NCBI RefSeq assembly: GCF_014646015.1
Contig: NZ_BMMQ01000007.1
Location: forward strand, 1 to 64,000
Direction: 5' to 3'
Source of the DNA: Microbacterium nanhaiense
Lineage (GTDB): Bacteria > Actinomycetota > Actinomycetes > Actinomycetales > Microbacteriaceae
DNA: 64,000 bases
In this document: positions 63,507 through 64,000 of the stretch, piece after piece
How the letters are laid out: each line of letters opens with the position of its first letter
How positions within the stretch are numbered: position 1 is the stretch's first letter
Position numbers and translations under genes: made by a program
Notes under the pieces: generated by a model
The model's database searches: none
What the model was told of the DNA's origin: nothing
The model's input: the letters and a program-made list of their open reading frames with translations, nothing else

Positions 63507-64000
63507 GCACCCGGGTAGGCATTGTTGGCACGGGCGGAATCGCCGCCGTGCACGCAGACAACCTGGCACGCATGGCGGACGCCGAGATCGTCGCCGTCAC
63601 CGACATCGACGAGACCCGCTCGCGGGCATTCGCCGACACCTGGGGCGGCCGCGTCGATCCGTCGCTCGAGGCGATGCTCGAGGCCGGCGGCGTCGACATC
63701 GTTCACCTGTGCTCGCCTCCCGGCCTGCACATCGCGCAGGGTGAGGCCGTCCTGAGCGCCGGATTGTCGGTGCTCAGCGAGAAGCCACCGGCGCTCTCGC
63801 TCGCCGAGTTCGACCGGATCCGCCGGGCGGAGGAGGCCTCCGCCGGGTGGTTCGCGACCGTCTCGCAGCACCGCTTCGGCGGCCGCGCCATGTGGCTGCG
63901 CGAGCGCACCCGCGACGAATCCCTGGGGCAGATGATGACCGCTGTCTGCCACACGCTCTGGTACCGGCCGGACGCCTACTTCGACGTCCCGTGGCGGGGG
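63503..64000 (+). CDS. Gfo/Idh/MocA family oxidoreductase, cut by window edge
   Basis: The first 166 codons of a dehydrogenase: Rossmann motif VGIVGTGGIAAVHADNLARM, VTDIDETRSRAFADTWGG, and the EKPPALS motif in place of the usual EKPxA with its lysine. The reading frame is open to the last base. It is coupled to the PmoA-like gene and probably oxidises the same sugar. Confidence 0.9.
   Translation, partial: MSTRVGIVGTGGIAAVHADNLARMADAEIVAVTDIDETRSRAFADTWGGRVDPSLEAMLEAGGVDIVHLCSPPGLHIAQGEAVLSAGLSVLSEKPPALSLAEFDRIRRAEEASAGWFATVSQHRFGGRAMWLRERTRDESLGQMMTAVCHTLWYRPDAYFDVPWRG

Overview
The window is high-GC DNA (about 70 percent by eye) with dense, short-spaced genes. Almost every codon ends in G or C, and several genes start with GTG or TTG. 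Ribosomal protein types, a HU protein, fused CopD-CtaG and PabA-PabB proteins, MmyB-type and ROK regulators and TANNNT -10 boxes point to an actinobacterium, most likely a member of the Microbacteriaceae (Microbacterium-like). This placement is inference from protein character, not from an rRNA gene. No rRNA, tRNA, CRISPR array, prophage or insertion sequence was found.

Layout. 0.3-6.5 kb: a maltose-type oligosaccharide locus (alpha-glucosidase, two permeases, binding protein) facing a ROK regulator across a perfect 16-bp palindrome. 6.5-9.2 kb: ThuA-like and Gfo/Idh/MocA genes, then a YitT membrane protein. 9.2-18 kb: housekeeping and orphan genes (MmyB-like regulator, ilvD, a serine-hydrolase-fold lipoprotein that has lost its catalytic motifs, a PIF1/RecD-like helicase, a CopD-CtaG fusion). 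18-26 kb: HU, then rpmB-rpmG-rpsN with zinc-free S14 and L33, then a zinc locus (znuCB-zur, a YcgR/YcgQ-like pair, and znuA under a Zur box). 26-33 kb: MarR regulator with an MMPL exporter, L-lactate dehydrogenase, and a SNF2 helicase. 33-38.5 kb: a second sugar importer whose operon ends in a GMC oxidoreductase. 38.6-43.2 kb: an E2-E1beta-E1alpha 2-oxoacid dehydrogenase and a HisC-type aminotransferase. 43.3-47.8 kb: holin-like protein, an ESX-like small protein with an alpha/beta hydrolase, purB, and two small membrane proteins. 47.8-52.7 kb: a second zinc importer of the AztABCD type with two AztD-like proteins. 52.7-55.5 kb: divergent pabAB and pabC. 55.5-64 kb: a third sugar locus (LplABC-type importer, DUF624 protein, GH35-like beta-galactosidase, LacI regulator, PmoA/DUF6807 protein, and an oxidoreductase cut by the window edge).

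The genes fall into two main themes. The first is carbohydrate uptake: three CUT1-type importers, each with its own binding protein and permeases but none with an ATPase, so they probably share an ATPase encoded elsewhere. The second is zinc homeostasis: two importers, Zur, a Zur box at znuA, a Zur-like box at the azt promoters, and zinc-free ribosomal proteins.

Three sequence-level patterns cut across the annotation. At least eleven transcription-unit heads have a TANNNT -10 hexamer exactly six bases before the start codon, the expected layout of leaderless mRNAs. GGATCC, mostly as GGATCCG, is several-fold over-represented and occurs in all three reading phases. Long palindromic intergenic elements sit at 9.2, 17.9, 28.9 and 38.5 kb, and two of them share the arm GTTCAWATGACAC.
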